A stretch of 64,000 nucleotides of DNA from Burkholderiales bacterium (GCA_016702555.1 JADJDV010000004.1:276528-340527); one strand, 5' to 3'. Shown: positions 27,138 to 36,386, numbered from the stretch's first letter. Translations and numbers: made by a program. The notes: generated by a model not told the origin, from the letters alone.

Positions 27138-28454
27138 ATGACTGCTCCCCTGCGCGTTCTCACCGGCATCACCACCACCGGCACCCCGCACCTGGGCAAC
27201 TATGTCGGCTCGATCCGCGCCTCGGTGCGCGCCAGCCGCCAGCCGGGTGTGGAGAGCTTCTACTTCCTGGCCGACTACCACGCGCTGATCAAATGCACCG
27301 ACCCGGCGCGCATCCAGCGCTCGACGCTGGAGATCGCCGCCAGCTGGCTGGCCGCCGGGCTGGACCCGGAGCAGGTCACCTTCTACCGCCAGAGCGACAT
27401 CCCTGAAATCCCCGAGCTGACCTGGCTGCTGACCTGCGTCACCGGCAAGGGCCTGCTGAACCGCGCGCACGCCTACAAGGCCATGCTCGACAAGAACGCC
27501 GCCACTGGCGCCGACCCCGACAGCGACGTCACCGCCGGCCTGTTCATGTACCCGGTGCTGATGGGCGCCGACATCCTGATGTTCAAGGCGCATCAGGTGC
27601 CGGTGGGGCGCGACCAGGTCCAGCACATCGAGATGGCGCGCGACATGGCGGCCAGCTTCAACCATCTGTACGGCGCCGGGCAAGAGCTGCTGGTGCTGCC
27701 CGAGGCGCTGATCGACGACAACGTGGCCCTGCTGCCCGGCCTGGATGGCCGCAAGATGAGCAAGAGCTACGACAACACCATCGCCCTGTTCGGCCCGCGC
27801 GAGCTGATGCGCAAGCAGATCATGGGCATCGTCACCGACTCGCGCGGGCCCGGCGAGCCGAAGGACACCGAGGGCTCGGCGCTGTACCAGATCTACCGCG
27901 CCTTTGCCGACGACGGCGAGGCCGCCGCCTTCGCGCAGGCATTTGCCGACGGCATCGCCTGGGGCGAAGCCAAGGAGCGGCTGTTCGAGCGCATCGAGCG
28001 CGAGATCGGCCCCATGCGCGCGCGCTACCAGCACCTGATCGCCCACCCCGACGAAGTCGAACGCCTGCTGCTGCGCGGCGCCGAGAAGGCGCGCGCGCTG
28101 GCGACACCGCTGATGCGCGAGCTGCGCCAGGCGGTCGGCCTGCGCGCGCTGACCACGCAAGCCGCGCAGGCCGCGGGCGACGCGGTGGCGAAAGTGGCGC
28201 TGCCCGTGTTCAAGCAGTACCGCGAGGCGGACGGGCGCTTCTATTTCAAGCTGACCGACGCCAGTGGCGCGCTGCTGCTGCAAAGCCTGGGCTTCAAGTC
28301 GCCGCGCGACGCCGGCGGCGCCGTCAAGCGCCTGCAGACCGAAGGCGCCGCCGCGCTGGACGCGCTGCGCGAGTTGCTGGCGCCAACCGACGCCGCCACG
28401 CTGCCGGCCTTGCGCGAGGCATTGCAACAACTGGTTGACGCCAGCGCGGCATAG
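27138..28454 (+). CDS. trpS: Tryptophanyl-tRNA synthetase
   Basis: A class I aminoacyl-tRNA synthetase of 438 residues, longer than the 330-residue bacterial norm because of an added C-terminal domain of about 90 residues, as in many betaproteobacteria. The HIGH-like signature is TGTPHLGNYVGS (residues about 13-24), and KMSKS is in GRKMSKSYDNT near 203. It charges tRNA-Trp. The coding sequence begins 18 bp after the MITE-like repeat, so its promoter must lie in or before that repeat. Confidence 0.96.
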   Translation: MTAPLRVLTGITTTGTPHLGNYVGSIRASVRASRQPGVESFYFLADYHALIKCTDPARIQRSTLEIAASWLAAGLDPEQVTFYRQSDIPEIPELTWLLTCVTGKGLLNRAHAYKAMLDKNAATGADPDSDVTAGLFMYPVLMGADILMFKAHQVPVGRDQVQHIEMARDMAASFNHLYGAGQELLVLPEALIDDNVALLPGLDGRKMSKSYDNTIALFGPRELMRKQIMGIVTDSRGPGEPKDTEGSALYQIYRAFADDGEAAAFAQAFADGIAWGEAKERLFERIEREIGPMRARYQHLIAHPDEVERLLLRGAEKARALATPLMRELRQAVGLRALTTQAAQAAGDAVAKVALPVFKQYREADGRFYFKLTDASGALLLQSLGFKSPRDAGGAVKRLQTEGAAALDALRELLAPTDAATLPALREALQQLVDASAA

Positions 28455-28470
28455 TGCCGCCTGCACGGGA

Positions 28471-29583
28471 TCAGTCGTCACGCGCCGCGAGACCCGGAAA
28501 ACCCTCCCGCACATCCCCGCACTGAGCGCGCTGGCGCAGCGCGTGCTCCATCACCACCAGCGCCAGCAGCGCCTCGATGATCGGCGCCGCGCGAATGCCC
28601 ACGCAGGGGTCGTGCCGACCCTTGGTGATCAGCTTGATCGGCTCCCCCGCGGTGTTCAGGGTCGCGCGCGGCACCAGGATCGAACTGGTCGGCTTGACGG
28701 CGATCGCCACCTCCAGGTCGTTGCCGTTGCTGATGCCGCCCAGCACGCCGCCGTCGTGGTTGCTGGCAAACACCACCCCGCCGACACCGCCGGGCAGCAG
28801 TGAATCGCCGTGCAGGCTGCCGCGATGCGCGACGCTGGCAAAGCCGTCGCCGATTTCCACCCCCTTGACGCCGTTGAGCCCCATCATGGCGTGGGCGATG
28901 TCGGCGTCCAGCCGATCATAGATCGGCTCGCCCAGGCCCACCGGCATCTGCTGCGCAGTCACCCGGAGGCGCGCGCCGCAGGAATCGCCGCTCTTGCGCA
29001 GCGCGCTCATGTAGTCCTCGATCGCCGACACATCGGCCACCGGCGCGAAGAAGGGGTTGTTGGGCACATGTTCCCAACTCTCGAAGCCGATCGCCAGCCC
29101 GCCGATGTGCGTCATGCAGCCGCGGAAGGTGGTGCCGTACTGCTCGCGCAGCCATTTCTTCGCCACCGCACCGGCGGCCACCGTGGGCGCCGTCAGCCGC
29201 GCCGACGAGCGCCCGCCGCCGCGCGGATCGCGCAGCCCGTACTTGCGCCAGTAGGTGTAGTCGGCGTGGCCGGGGCGAAAGCTCTGCGCGATGTCGCCGT
29301 AGTCCTTGCTGCGCTGATCCTGGTTGCGGATCAGCAGGCAGATCGGCGTGCCGGTGGTCTGGCCCTGGTAAACGCCCGAGAGGATCTCGACCCGATCCGG
29401 CTCATTGCGCTGGGTGACGAACTTGCTGGTGCCGGGGCGCCGCCGGTCCAGGTCGGGTTGGATGTCGGCCTCCGACAGCGCCATGCCGGGCGGGCAGCCG
29501 TCGATGACGCAGCCGATCGCCGGGCCATGGGATTCACCAAAGTTCGTGACGGCAAACAGCGTGCCGAGGGTATTGCCGCTCAT
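28471..29583 (-). CDS. aroC: Chorismate synthase
   Basis: A 370-residue FMN-dependent enzyme that converts 5-enolpyruvylshikimate-3-phosphate to chorismate, the last step of the shikimate pathway. Signatures include TNFGESHGPAIG near residue 14, YGLRDPRGGGRSSAR near 115 and RHDPCVGIRAAPI near the C-terminus. The length is normal for the family. It is convergent with trpS, 16 bp apart. The 119 bp between this gene and the CBS-domain gene hold nothing recognisable. Confidence 0.97.
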   Translation of the reverse strand: MSGNTLGTLFAVTNFGESHGPAIGCVIDGCPPGMALSEADIQPDLDRRRPGTSKFVTQRNEPDRVEILSGVYQGQTTGTPICLLIRNQDQRSKDYGDIAQSFRPGHADYTYWRKYGLRDPRGGGRSSARLTAPTVAAGAVAKKWLREQYGTTFRGCMTHIGGLAIGFESWEHVPNNPFFAPVADVSAIEDYMSALRKSGDSCGARLRVTAQQMPVGLGEPIYDRLDADIAHAMMGLNGVKGVEIGDGFASVAHRGSLHGDSLLPGGVGGVVFASNHDGGVLGGISNGNDLEVAIAVKPTSSILVPRATLNTAGEPIKLITKGRHDPCVGIRAAPIIEALLALVVMEHALRQRAQCGDVREGFPGLAARDD

Positions 29584-29702
29584 GGGGAACGATTATCGGA
29601 CGAGCGTCGCTTGGTTTGACGCGGGGCCTTGCTCAGTTCCGGTTTTCACGCTGAGCGTTCAACGCCGAGCGCCAAACCGCTGCTTCTCGCGGCTGAGCCC
29701 GG

Positions 29703-30170
29703 TCAGGGAAAATTCGGCTCGTTGTGCTTCGGGTCTTCGTCCGGCCAGTCGCGGATGTAGGCCTTGAGCATGCGATTCTCGAAATCCTGGCTGTCGACCA
29801 CGGCCTTGGCGACGTCGTAGAAGCTGATCACGCCGACCAGGCGGCGGTTCTCGATCACCGGCATGTAGCGCGCGTGGCGGTTCAGCATCATGCGCCGCAC
29901 CTCGTCCATCTCGGTGGCGGCGGTGCAGATCAGCGGGCCGGGGTCCATCGAGCGGTACACCGACACGCCCTCGAACTTGCCGCCGTTCTTCACCGCGGCC
30001 TCGATCACCTCGCGGAAGGTGAGGATGCCGACCACGCGCTCATGCGCGACCACCACCAGCGAGCCGACGTCTTTCTCGGCCATCAGGCTGGCAGCGTCGG
30101 CCAGGCTGTCTTCTGGCGTGATGGTGTAAAGCGCCTTGCCTTTCAGACGCAAAATGTCGCTGACGATCAT
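29703..30170 (-). CDS. Tandem CBS-domain protein
   Basis: A 155-residue cytoplasmic protein consisting of two CBS domains (roughly residues 8-60 and 75-125). These form a Bateman module that usually binds adenine nucleotides. There is no attached enzyme or channel, so it probably acts as a regulatory partner; the partner is unknown. It is transcribed divergently from metY and toward aroC. Confidence 0.85.
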   Translation of the reverse strand: MIVSDILRLKGKALYTITPEDSLADAASLMAEKDVGSLVVVAHERVVGILTFREVIEAAVKNGGKFEGVSVYRSMDPGPLICTAATEMDEVRRMMLNRHARYMPVIENRRLVGVISFYDVAKAVVDSQDFENRMLKAYIRDWPDEDPKHNEPNFP

Positions 30171-30276
30171 GCTAAGGACTCCACGCTCGCCCGCGGGCGA
30201 TGTCGGGGGGCAATATAGCCCACAATAATCCCCGTTTCATTTTTCGGCCGCAGCGCCCGACACCCCAGGAGAGCCC

Positions 30277-31587
30277 ATGCCCGGCTACGCCGACCCCGGA
30301 TTCGACACGCTCGCGGTGCACGCGGGCGCCCAGCCCGACCCCAGCACCGGCGCGCGCGCGGTGCCGATCCACCTGTCCACCTCCTTCGTGTTCGAGTCCA
30401 GCGAGCACGCGGTGTCCTTGTTCAACCTGGAGCGCTCGGGCTACGTCTACAGCCGCATCAGCAACCCGACCAACGCGGTGCTGGAGCAGCGCGTGGCGGC
30501 GCTGGAAGGCGGCATCGGTGCCATCGCCACCGCCAGCGGCCAGGCCGCGCTGCACTTAGGGATAGCCACGCTGATGGGCGCGGGCGGCCACCTCGTCGCC
30601 AGCACCGCCCTGTACGGCGGCAGCCAGAACCTGCTGCACTACACGCTGCCGCGCTTCGGCATCGAGACCACCTTCGTGCAGCCCGGCGACCTGGACGCCT
30701 GGCGCGCCGCCATCCGCCCCAACACGCGCCTGCTGTTCGGCGAGAGCGTGGGCAACCCGGGGCTGGAGGTGCTCGACATTCCCGCCATCGCCCAGATCGC
30801 ACACGACGCCGGCCTGCCGTTGCTGGTCGATTCCACCTTCACCACGCCCTATCTGCTGAAGCCCTTCGACCACGGCGCCGACCTCGTCTACCACTCGGCC
30901 ACCAAGTTCCTGTCCGGCCACGGCACCGTCATTGGCGGCGTGCTGGTGGACAGCGGCGCTTTCGACTGGGACAAGTCGGGCAAGTTCGAGCTGCTGACCC
31001 AGCCCTACGACGGCTTCCACGGCATGGTGTTCAGCGAGGAAAGCACCGTCGGCGCCTTTCTGCTGCGCGCACGCCGCGAAGGGCTGCGCGACTTTGGCGC
31101 CTGCATGAGCCCGCACACCGCCTGGCTCATCCTGCAGGGCATCGAGACCCTGCCGCTGCGCATGGAGCGGCACATCGCCAACACCGAGAAGATCGTGCGC
31201 TTCCTGGCCGAGCACCCCTTCGTCGAGCGCGTCGGCCACCCGCTGCTCGAATCCCACCCCAGCCACGCGCTGGCCAGCAAACTGCTGCGCCACGGCGGCA
31301 AGGGCGCCGGCAGCGTGTTCAGCTTCGACCTCAAGGGTTCGCGCGAGCAGGGCAAGAAGTTCATCGAGGCGCTGAAGCTGTTCAGCCACCTGGCCAACGT
31401 CGGCGACGTGCGCAGCCTGGTGATCCATCCCGCCAGCACCACGCACTTCCGCATGAGCGACGAGGCGCTGCTAGGAGCCGGCATCGGGCCGGGCACGATC
31501 CGCTTGTCGATCGGGCTGGAGGATCCGGACGATCTCATCGACGACCTGAAGCGCGCGCTGAAGGCCGCTGAAAAGGCAGGGGCTTGA
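30277..31587 (+). CDS. metY: O-acetylhomoserine (thiol)-lyase/aminocarboxypropyltransferase
   Basis: A 436-residue PLP enzyme of the Cys/Met metabolism family. The Schiff-base lysine is in HSATKFLSGHGT near residue 210, and VYSRISNPTNAVLE near 50 is typical. The insertion DKSGKFELLTQPYDGFHGM is characteristic of O-acetylhomoserine sulfhydrylases (MetY) rather than cystathionine enzymes. It makes homocysteine from O-acetylhomoserine and sulfide. AGGAGA precedes the ATG. The downstream alpha/beta hydrolase starts two bases after the stop and is probably co-transcribed. O-succinylhomoserine as substrate (MetZ) is less likely. Confidence 0.88.
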   Translation: MPGYADPGFDTLAVHAGAQPDPSTGARAVPIHLSTSFVFESSEHAVSLFNLERSGYVYSRISNPTNAVLEQRVAALEGGIGAIATASGQAALHLGIATLMGAGGHLVASTALYGGSQNLLHYTLPRFGIETTFVQPGDLDAWRAAIRPNTRLLFGESVGNPGLEVLDIPAIAQIAHDAGLPLLVDSTFTTPYLLKPFDHGADLVYHSATKFLSGHGTVIGGVLVDSGAFDWDKSGKFELLTQPYDGFHGMVFSEESTVGAFLLRARREGLRDFGACMSPHTAWLILQGIETLPLRMERHIANTEKIVRFLAEHPFVERVGHPLLESHPSHALASKLLRHGGKGAGSVFSFDLKGSREQGKKFIEALKLFSHLANVGDVRSLVIHPASTTHFRMSDEALLGAGIGPGTIRLSIGLEDPDDLIDDLKRALKAAEKAGA

Positions 31588-31589
31588 CC

Positions 31590-32396
31590 ATGCTGATCCA
31601 AGTCAACGGCGCGCCCGTCTACGCCTACACCGGCGGCAAGCCCATCGACCCCGCCAAGCCCACCGTGGTGTTCATCCACGGCGTGCTGAACGACCACAGC
31701 GTGTGGATTCTGCAAAGCCGCTGGTTCGCGCACCACGGCTGGAACGTGCTGGCCATCGACCTGCCCGGCCAGGGCAGGAGCGGCGGCCAGCCGCCCGAGA
31801 GCGTCGAGCAGGCCGCCGACACGGTGCTGGCGCTGCTCGACACCCTGGGCGTGGAGCAGGCGGCGCTGGTGGGCCACAGCTTCGGCTCGCTGATCGCGCT
31901 GGAAGCCGCCGCGCGCGCACCTGCCCGTGTGAGCCACCTGGGACTGATCGGCACGGCCTTCCCGATGAAGGTGTCGCCTGCGCTGCTGGAAGGCTCGGTC
32001 AAGGCGCCCGAACAGACGATCACCATGGTCAACGTGTTCTCGCACAGCACGCTGTGCCCGCCGCCCTCGGCGCTGGGGCCCGGCACCTGGCTGTACGGCG
32101 CCTCGCGCGCACTGATGCGGCGCATGCTGGCCAGCAACGCCGACACCAACGTGTTCCACGCCGGCTTCAAGGCCTGCGACAGCTATGCGAACGGCGAGCA
32201 GGCCATGGCCGCCGTGCATTGCCCGACCCTGTTTCTGGTCGGCCGGCACGACCAGATGACCCCACCCAGGGCCGCCAAGGCGCTGGCCGCGCACGCGCGG
32301 CTGGCCAAGATCGTCGAAGTCAACGCAGGCCATTCACTGATGACCGAGGCGCCGGACGAGGTGCTGTTCGCGCTGCGCGATTTTCTGGCGGAGTGA
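31590..32396 (+). CDS. Alpha/beta hydrolase
   Basis: A 268-residue alpha/beta-hydrolase-fold protein. The nucleophile elbow is GHSFGS near residue 95, the oxyanion loop VFIHGVLNDHSVW is near 25, the acid is in LVGRHDQMTPP and the catalytic histidine in NAGHSLMTEAP. The substrate is unknown. I choose the ATG at 31590; an overlapping TTG at 31584 is possible. It sits immediately behind metY with AGGGG as ribosome-binding site. Confidence 0.85.
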   Translation: MLIQVNGAPVYAYTGGKPIDPAKPTVVFIHGVLNDHSVWILQSRWFAHHGWNVLAIDLPGQGRSGGQPPESVEQAADTVLALLDTLGVEQAALVGHSFGSLIALEAAARAPARVSHLGLIGTAFPMKVSPALLEGSVKAPEQTITMVNVFSHSTLCPPPSALGPGTWLYGASRALMRRMLASNADTNVFHAGFKACDSYANGEQAMAAVHCPTLFLVGRHDQMTPPRAAKALAAHARLAKIVEVNAGHSLMTEAPDEVLFALRDFLAE

Positions 32397-32451
32397 TTGC
32401 GGGCCGGCTCAAGTCGGCCGGGCAATCGCATCAAAAAATCGCTGTCCTGAC

Positions 32452-32566
32452 TCCCTCTCCACCCGCAGGGGGGAGAGGGTCGGGGTGAGGGGAATCGCCA
32501 CCACAGGGGGCGAACAGGGCGTCGCACCACCCTCACCCCAGCCCTCTCCCGCCAGCAGGAGAGGGG
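32452..32566. repeat. Intergenic inverted repeat of the CCCTCTCC type
   Basis: CCCTCTCC...GGGAGAGGG...GGGGTGAGGG is mirrored by CCCTCACCCCAGCCCTCTCCC...GGAGAGGGG, giving nested hairpins. This pattern is a common dispersed repeat in high-GC proteobacteria. No coding sequence is present. Confidence 0.65.
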
Positions 32567-32582
32567 AAAGACGGTGCCAGCC

Positions 32583-32663
32583 CGTAGGCTGGGTTAGCCG
32601 AAGGCGTAACCCAGCAAAAGCGCTTGCAGAACGCTGGGTTACGCTTCGCTCACCCAGCCTACG
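32583..32663. repeat. Intergenic inverted repeat of the GTAGGCTGGGTTA type
   Basis: CGTAGGCTGGGTTAGCCGAAGG pairs with the mirror sequence ending CACCCAGCCTACG, and inner arms GTAACCCAGC/GCTGGGTTAC also match. The loop is about 20 bases. It ends ten bases before the YihY stop codon, so with the preceding repeat it fills the 276-bp gap between two convergent genes and may terminate both. Confidence 0.7.
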
Positions 32664-32672
32664 CCCTACGCC

Positions 32673-33929
32673 CTACGCCCTCGGCGGCAGGATGTCGGCC
32701 ACCGTCATGCCGGCCAGCAGGTCGTTCTCCCACCAGCCGGACAGCGTCTTGTCGGGCTTGAGCAGCAGGCGCTCGACCAGCGGGCGCAGCGCTTGGCTGG
32801 CGGGGTCGAACAGCAACACGTGGCGCGGCTCCTCATTCTCGGTCTCGGTGCCCAGCTGACCGACCCAGTCCAGTTCGCGCAGCGCGCCGATCACGGGCGA
32901 GAGCTGCAGCGTGTCCACCTTCAGCCAGTGGGCCAGTTGCGGCAGCGTCAACCCGCGCGTGGACGTGTCGCGCACGCGCGCCAGCGACTGCAGCACCTCG
33001 GTCGCCAGCTGGAACTCCCAGCCCGGCCCGCCGCCGCGCCGTGCCACGCCGGAGAGCAGGCTGGGCAGGTAGGCGGCGATGACGGCGCCGAACAGCACGA
33101 TCAGCCAGGACAGGTAAATCCACAGCAGCAGGATCGGCAGCGCGGCAAAGGCGCCGTAGATCAGCGAATAGGTCGGGATGCGCGACAGGTACAGCCCCAA
33201 GCCCCACTTGGCCAGCGCCATGCACACCGCGACGAACACGGCGCCGGCCAGCGCGTGCTTCCAGTGCACCGGCGTGTTGGGCACGAAGCGGTACAGCAAG
33301 GTCAGGCCGAAGGTCATCAGCAGGAACTGCACCGCGTCCAGCGTCAAGTTGACCCCATCACCGATGTCCGGCAGCCAGCCGCGCGATGCCGTCAGCACGT
33401 AGGAGCTGATGGCCAGGCTGGCGCCCAGCACCAGCGGGCCCAGCGTCAGCGCCGCCCAGTAGATCAGGACGCGCTGACCCAGCGGCCGCTTGACGCTGAC
33501 GCGCCAGATCTCGTTCAGCGTCTGGTCGATCGTCAGCACCAGCGAGAGCGCGGTGACGAACAGCACCACCAGTCCCACCGTGCCCAGCTCGTTGGCCTTG
33601 GAGGCGAACTGCGTCAGGTAGTCGAGCACGTTGCGCGCGATGCTGGCGGGGATCAGGCTGCCGGCCAGCCACTGCTCCAGCGCGTCCTTCAACTGGCCGA
33701 AGATCGGGAATGCCGAGAAGATCGCCAGCACCACGGCGAAGAACGGCACCAGCGCCAGCGTGGTGGTGAAGGTGAGCGAACTGGCCGTCAGGCCCAGCCG
33801 GTCCTGCTGGAAGCGCTCCCACAGCGTGGCCGCCGTGGGCAATACCGGGAAGTCGGTCACGTCGGTGACGAAGGTGCGCGCACGCGCCTTGAGCACGCCC
33901 ACCTTTGCCGTCAAAGCGCCCGCTTTCAT
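32673..33929 (-). CDS. YihY/virulence factor BrkB family membrane protein
   Basis: A 418-residue protein. The N-terminal 290 residues have six hydrophobic segments of the YihY/BrkB family (SLTFTTTLALVPFFAV near 45, GAFAALPILLLWIYLSWLIVLFGA near 255). The remaining 120 residues are soluble with a winged-helix appearance. Despite older names (RNase BN), the family's molecular function is not established. I choose MKAGAL as start; longer in-frame extension runs antisense into the divergent DUF2069 gene and looks spurious. Confidence 0.85.
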   Translation of the reverse strand: MKAGALTAKVGVLKARARTFVTDVTDFPVLPTAATLWERFQQDRLGLTASSLTFTTTLALVPFFAVVLAIFSAFPIFGQLKDALEQWLAGSLIPASIARNVLDYLTQFASKANELGTVGLVVLFVTALSLVLTIDQTLNEIWRVSVKRPLGQRVLIYWAALTLGPLVLGASLAISSYVLTASRGWLPDIGDGVNLTLDAVQFLLMTFGLTLLYRFVPNTPVHWKHALAGAVFVAVCMALAKWGLGLYLSRIPTYSLIYGAFAALPILLLWIYLSWLIVLFGAVIAAYLPSLLSGVARRGGGPGWEFQLATEVLQSLARVRDTSTRGLTLPQLAHWLKVDTLQLSPVIGALRELDWVGQLGTETENEEPRHVLLFDPASQALRPLVERLLLKPDKTLSGWWENDLLAGMTVADILPPRA

Positions 33930-33951
33930 GGCCGTTATGATGCCACCGCCC

Positions 33952-34383
33952 ATGCCCGATAGCCCAGTCGCCACTCCGTCACACGTCGCGCGCGCTACGC
34001 CTTCGCGCGCCGTGCGGGCCACCCGCGTCGTCGCCGTCGCCAGCCTGCTGGGGCTGATCGCGCTCGGCCTCGCCTGGGAGCTGTGGCTGGCGCCGCTGCG
34101 GCCGGGCGGCTCCTGGCTGGCGCTGAAAGTGCTGCCGCTGCTGCTGCCGCTGGGCGGCCTGCTGCGCCTGCGCATGTACACCTACCGCTGGACCGCGCTG
34201 CTGGTGTGGCTGTACTTCGTCGAGGGCGTGGTGCGCGCCAGCGGCGACGCACCGCCCGGCAACCAGCTGGCCTGGGCGCAGATCGCGCTGTGCCTGCTGC
34301 TGTTCAACGCCTGCGCGCTGCATGTGCGGCTGCGCCAGCGGCAGGCACGTGCCGGGACCACCGCCGCGCCGAGCGGCGCATGA
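33952..34383 (+). CDS. DUF2069 small membrane protein
   Basis: A 143-residue protein with three to four transmembrane segments matching the DUF2069 family common in betaproteobacteria. The function is unknown. The start is uncertain (ATG at 33937 or 33952; neither has a clear ribosome-binding site). It is divergent from the YihY gene, and its stop overlaps the start of the FAD oxidase (ATGA), which suggests an operon. Confidence 0.75.
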   Translation: MPDSPVATPSHVARATPSRAVRATRVVAVASLLGLIALGLAWELWLAPLRPGGSWLALKVLPLLLPLGGLLRLRMYTYRWTALLVWLYFVEGVVRASGDAPPGNQLAWAQIALCLLLFNACALHVRLRQRQARAGTTAAPSGA

Positions 34384-35822
34384 ACCCGACCACGATGACT
34401 TCACACGCCCCCGTGCTCGATGCCCTGCGCCAGGCCATCGGCGCCGTTCATGTGCTGACCGAAGGCGACCTGACCAGCTACGAGCAGGACTGGCGCCGGC
34501 GCGCGCACGGGCGGGCGCTGGCGGTGTTGCGCCCTGGCAGCACGGACGAGGTGGCCGCCGTGGTGCGCGCCTGCGCCGCGCACGGCGTGACCATCGTGCC
34601 GCAGGGCGGCAATACCGGGTTGGCCGTCGGCTCGGTGCCCGACGACAGCGGCACCCAAGTGCTGCTGAGTCTGCGCCGCCTCGACCAGGTGCGCGGCATC
34701 GACGCCGCCAACCTCACGCTCACCGCCGGCGCCGGCTGCATCCTGCAGAACCTGCAGAGCGCGGCCGCCGACGCGGGTTTTCTGTTTCCGCTGAGCCTGG
34801 CCGCCGAAGGCAGCTGCACGCTGGGCGGCAACCTGGCCACCAACGCCGGCGGCACCCAGGTGCTGCGCTACGGCAACGCGCGCGAGCTGTGCCTGGGGCT
34901 GGAGGTGGTGACGGCGCAAGGCGAGGTCTGGGATGGCCTGAGCGGCCTGCGCAAGGACAACACCGGCTACGACCTGCGCGACCTGTTCATCGGCAGCGAG
35001 GGTACGCTGGCTGTCATCACCGCGGCGACCATGAAGCTGTACCCGCTGCCCGCGGCCAAGCTGACCGCCTGGGCCGCCGTGCCGTCGATGCAGGCCGCCG
35101 TCGATCTGCTGGGTCTTGCGCACCGGCACCTGGGTGCGGGGCTGACTGGTTTTGAGGTGATGAACCAGTTTTCGCTGAGTCTGGTCGCCAAACACTATCC
35201 GCAGCAGCGGGTGCCACTGTGGCAGGAGACGCCATGGTGCGTGCTGCTGGAGAACTCCGACCACGAGAGCGAAGACCACGCCCGCGCCTTGTTCGAGCGC
35301 CTGCTGGAGGCCGCGCTTGAATCCGGCTGCGTCACCGATGCCGTGGTGGCCGAGAGCCTGGCCCAGGCCAAGGCGCTGTGGCATGTGCGCGAAAGCATTC
35401 CGCTGGCGCAGGCCGAAGAGGGCCTGAACATCAAGCACGACATCAGCTTGCCCATTTCGCGCATTCCCGCCTTCGTCGCCGAGACCGATGCGCTGCTGGC
35501 GCGCCAGATCAGAGGCGTGCGCCTGGTCGATTTCGGCCATCTGGGCGACGGCAACCTGCACTACAACGTGCAGGCGCCGGAAGGGCAGGACGCCGCAGCC
35601 TTTTTGCGCGAGGAGGAGGAGCGCATCAACACCCTGGTGTTCGATGCGGTCGCCCGGCACGGCGGCTCGATCAGCGCCGAACACGGCATCGGCAGCCTGA
35701 AGGCGGCCAAGCTGCCGCATTACAAGTCGCCGGTGGCGCTGGCAATGATGCACGCCATCAAGCAGGCGCTGGACCCGCAGGGCCTGATGAACCCGGGCCG
35801 GGTGCTGGCGCCGCCGCCTTAA
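34380..35822 (+). CDS. FAD-linked 2-hydroxyacid oxidase/dehydrogenase (GlcD/DLD family)
   Basis: A 480-residue flavoprotein of the FAD_binding_4 plus FAD-oxidase C family, which includes GlcD, D-lactate dehydrogenase and D-2-hydroxyglutarate dehydrogenase. The FAD-binding stretch PQGGNTGLAVGSVP is near residue 78, NAGGTQVLRYGNARE near 155, and GHLGDGNLHYN (metal/substrate histidines) near 385, with SAEHGIGSLK near 430. It oxidises a D-2-hydroxyacid to the 2-oxoacid; the exact substrate is undetermined. The stop TAA shares the sequence TTAA with the stop of the convergent nsrR gene. Confidence 0.87.
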   Translation: MNPTTMTSHAPVLDALRQAIGAVHVLTEGDLTSYEQDWRRRAHGRALAVLRPGSTDEVAAVVRACAAHGVTIVPQGGNTGLAVGSVPDDSGTQVLLSLRRLDQVRGIDAANLTLTAGAGCILQNLQSAAADAGFLFPLSLAAEGSCTLGGNLATNAGGTQVLRYGNARELCLGLEVVTAQGEVWDGLSGLRKDNTGYDLRDLFIGSEGTLAVITAATMKLYPLPAAKLTAWAAVPSMQAAVDLLGLAHRHLGAGLTGFEVMNQFSLSLVAKHYPQQRVPLWQETPWCVLLENSDHESEDHARALFERLLEAALESGCVTDAVVAESLAQAKALWHVRESIPLAQAEEGLNIKHDISLPISRIPAFVAETDALLARQIRGVRLVDFGHLGDGNLHYNVQAPEGQDAAAFLREEEERINTLVFDAVARHGGSISAEHGIGSLKAAKLPHYKSPVALAMMHAIKQALDPQGLMNPGRVLAPPP

Positions 35823-36319
35823 GCCGGCGCGGCGGGCGCGCTCTTTTCAGCGCTCGTCGGTGCGGGCGCCGTCGCCGGCACCCGTGCCGCCAAGAGATCC
35901 GGCAGCACACCAAAACCCGAGCCCGGCCAGGCCAGGTCGGCCAGGGTGACACGGTCGAGCTCGGCGAAATACGCGTCCAACGCCTTGTTCAGCGTGTGCT
36001 GCAACTGGCAGGCCGGCACCATCTTGCAGCGATTGTGGGCGGGGTCGAAGCACTCGACCAGGCGCAGGTCGGTCTCGGCCATGCGCACGATGTCGCCCAG
36101 CCGCAACTGGGTGGGATCGACCCCCAGCCGCACGCCGCCGCCACGCCCGCGCGTGGTCTCCAGCAAGCCCTTGCGGCCCAGGTCCTGGACGATCTTCATC
36201 AAGTGGTTCTTCGAGATGCCGTAACGCTCGGCCAATTCGCCAATGGTCGTCAGCCCCGGATGCGCCGCGCAGTGCATCAGCACGCGGCAGGCGTAGTCGG
36301 TGTACTCAGACAGGCGCAT
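35819..36319 (-). CDS. nsrR: Rrf2 family NO-responsive regulator, NsrR-like
   Basis: A 166-residue Rrf2 protein starting at MRLSEYTDYACRVL, which is typical of NsrR. The helix-turn-helix lies near residues 27-50 (GELAERYGISKNHLMKIVQ), and three cysteines (VECFDP, NRCKMVPACQ; about residues 92-108) match the Fe-S ligand region of NsrR. It has an Ala/Pro-rich tail. NsrR senses nitric oxide through its cluster and represses detoxification genes. Divergence from nnrS supports the assignment. Confidence 0.88.
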   Translation of the reverse strand: MRLSEYTDYACRVLMHCAAHPGLTTIGELAERYGISKNHLMKIVQDLGRKGLLETTRGRGGGVRLGVDPTQLRLGDIVRMAETDLRLVECFDPAHNRCKMVPACQLQHTLNKALDAYFAELDRVTLADLAWPGSGFGVLPDLLAARVPATAPAPTSAEKSAPAAPA

Positions 36320-36331
36320 CGTCAATCCCAA

Positions 36332-36354
36332 AAGATGCATTCATTGTATTGATT
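36332..36354. promoter_or_regulatory. Possible NsrR-type site
   Basis: AAGATGCATTCATTGTATTGATTT resembles the NsrR consensus of two ATGCAT-like half sites (AAGATGCATTT / AAATGCATCTT). The first half is perfect and the second is degenerate. It is 13 bp upstream of the nsrR start. Confidence 0.4.
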
Positions 36355-36369
36355 TTCGTCGCCTTTGTG

Positions 36370-36386
36370 GATATGATGCATATCAA
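36370..36386. promoter_or_regulatory. Overlapping Fnr-type box and ATGCAT palindrome upstream of nnrS
   Basis: ATGATGCATATCAA (36373-36386) matches the Fnr/Dnr consensus TTGAT-N4-ATCAA at nine of ten positions. The palindrome GATATG-ATG-CATATC (36370-36384) overlaps it and contains an ATGCAT core like NsrR half sites. The box is centred 34 bp before the nnrS ATG. Control of nnrS and downstream oxidase genes by oxygen/NO-sensing regulators is inferred. Confidence 0.55.

Noticed and set aside
32452..32663. CRISPR-like repeat array
   Set aside because: The repeats are inverted rather than direct, of two different families, and have no uniform spacers.
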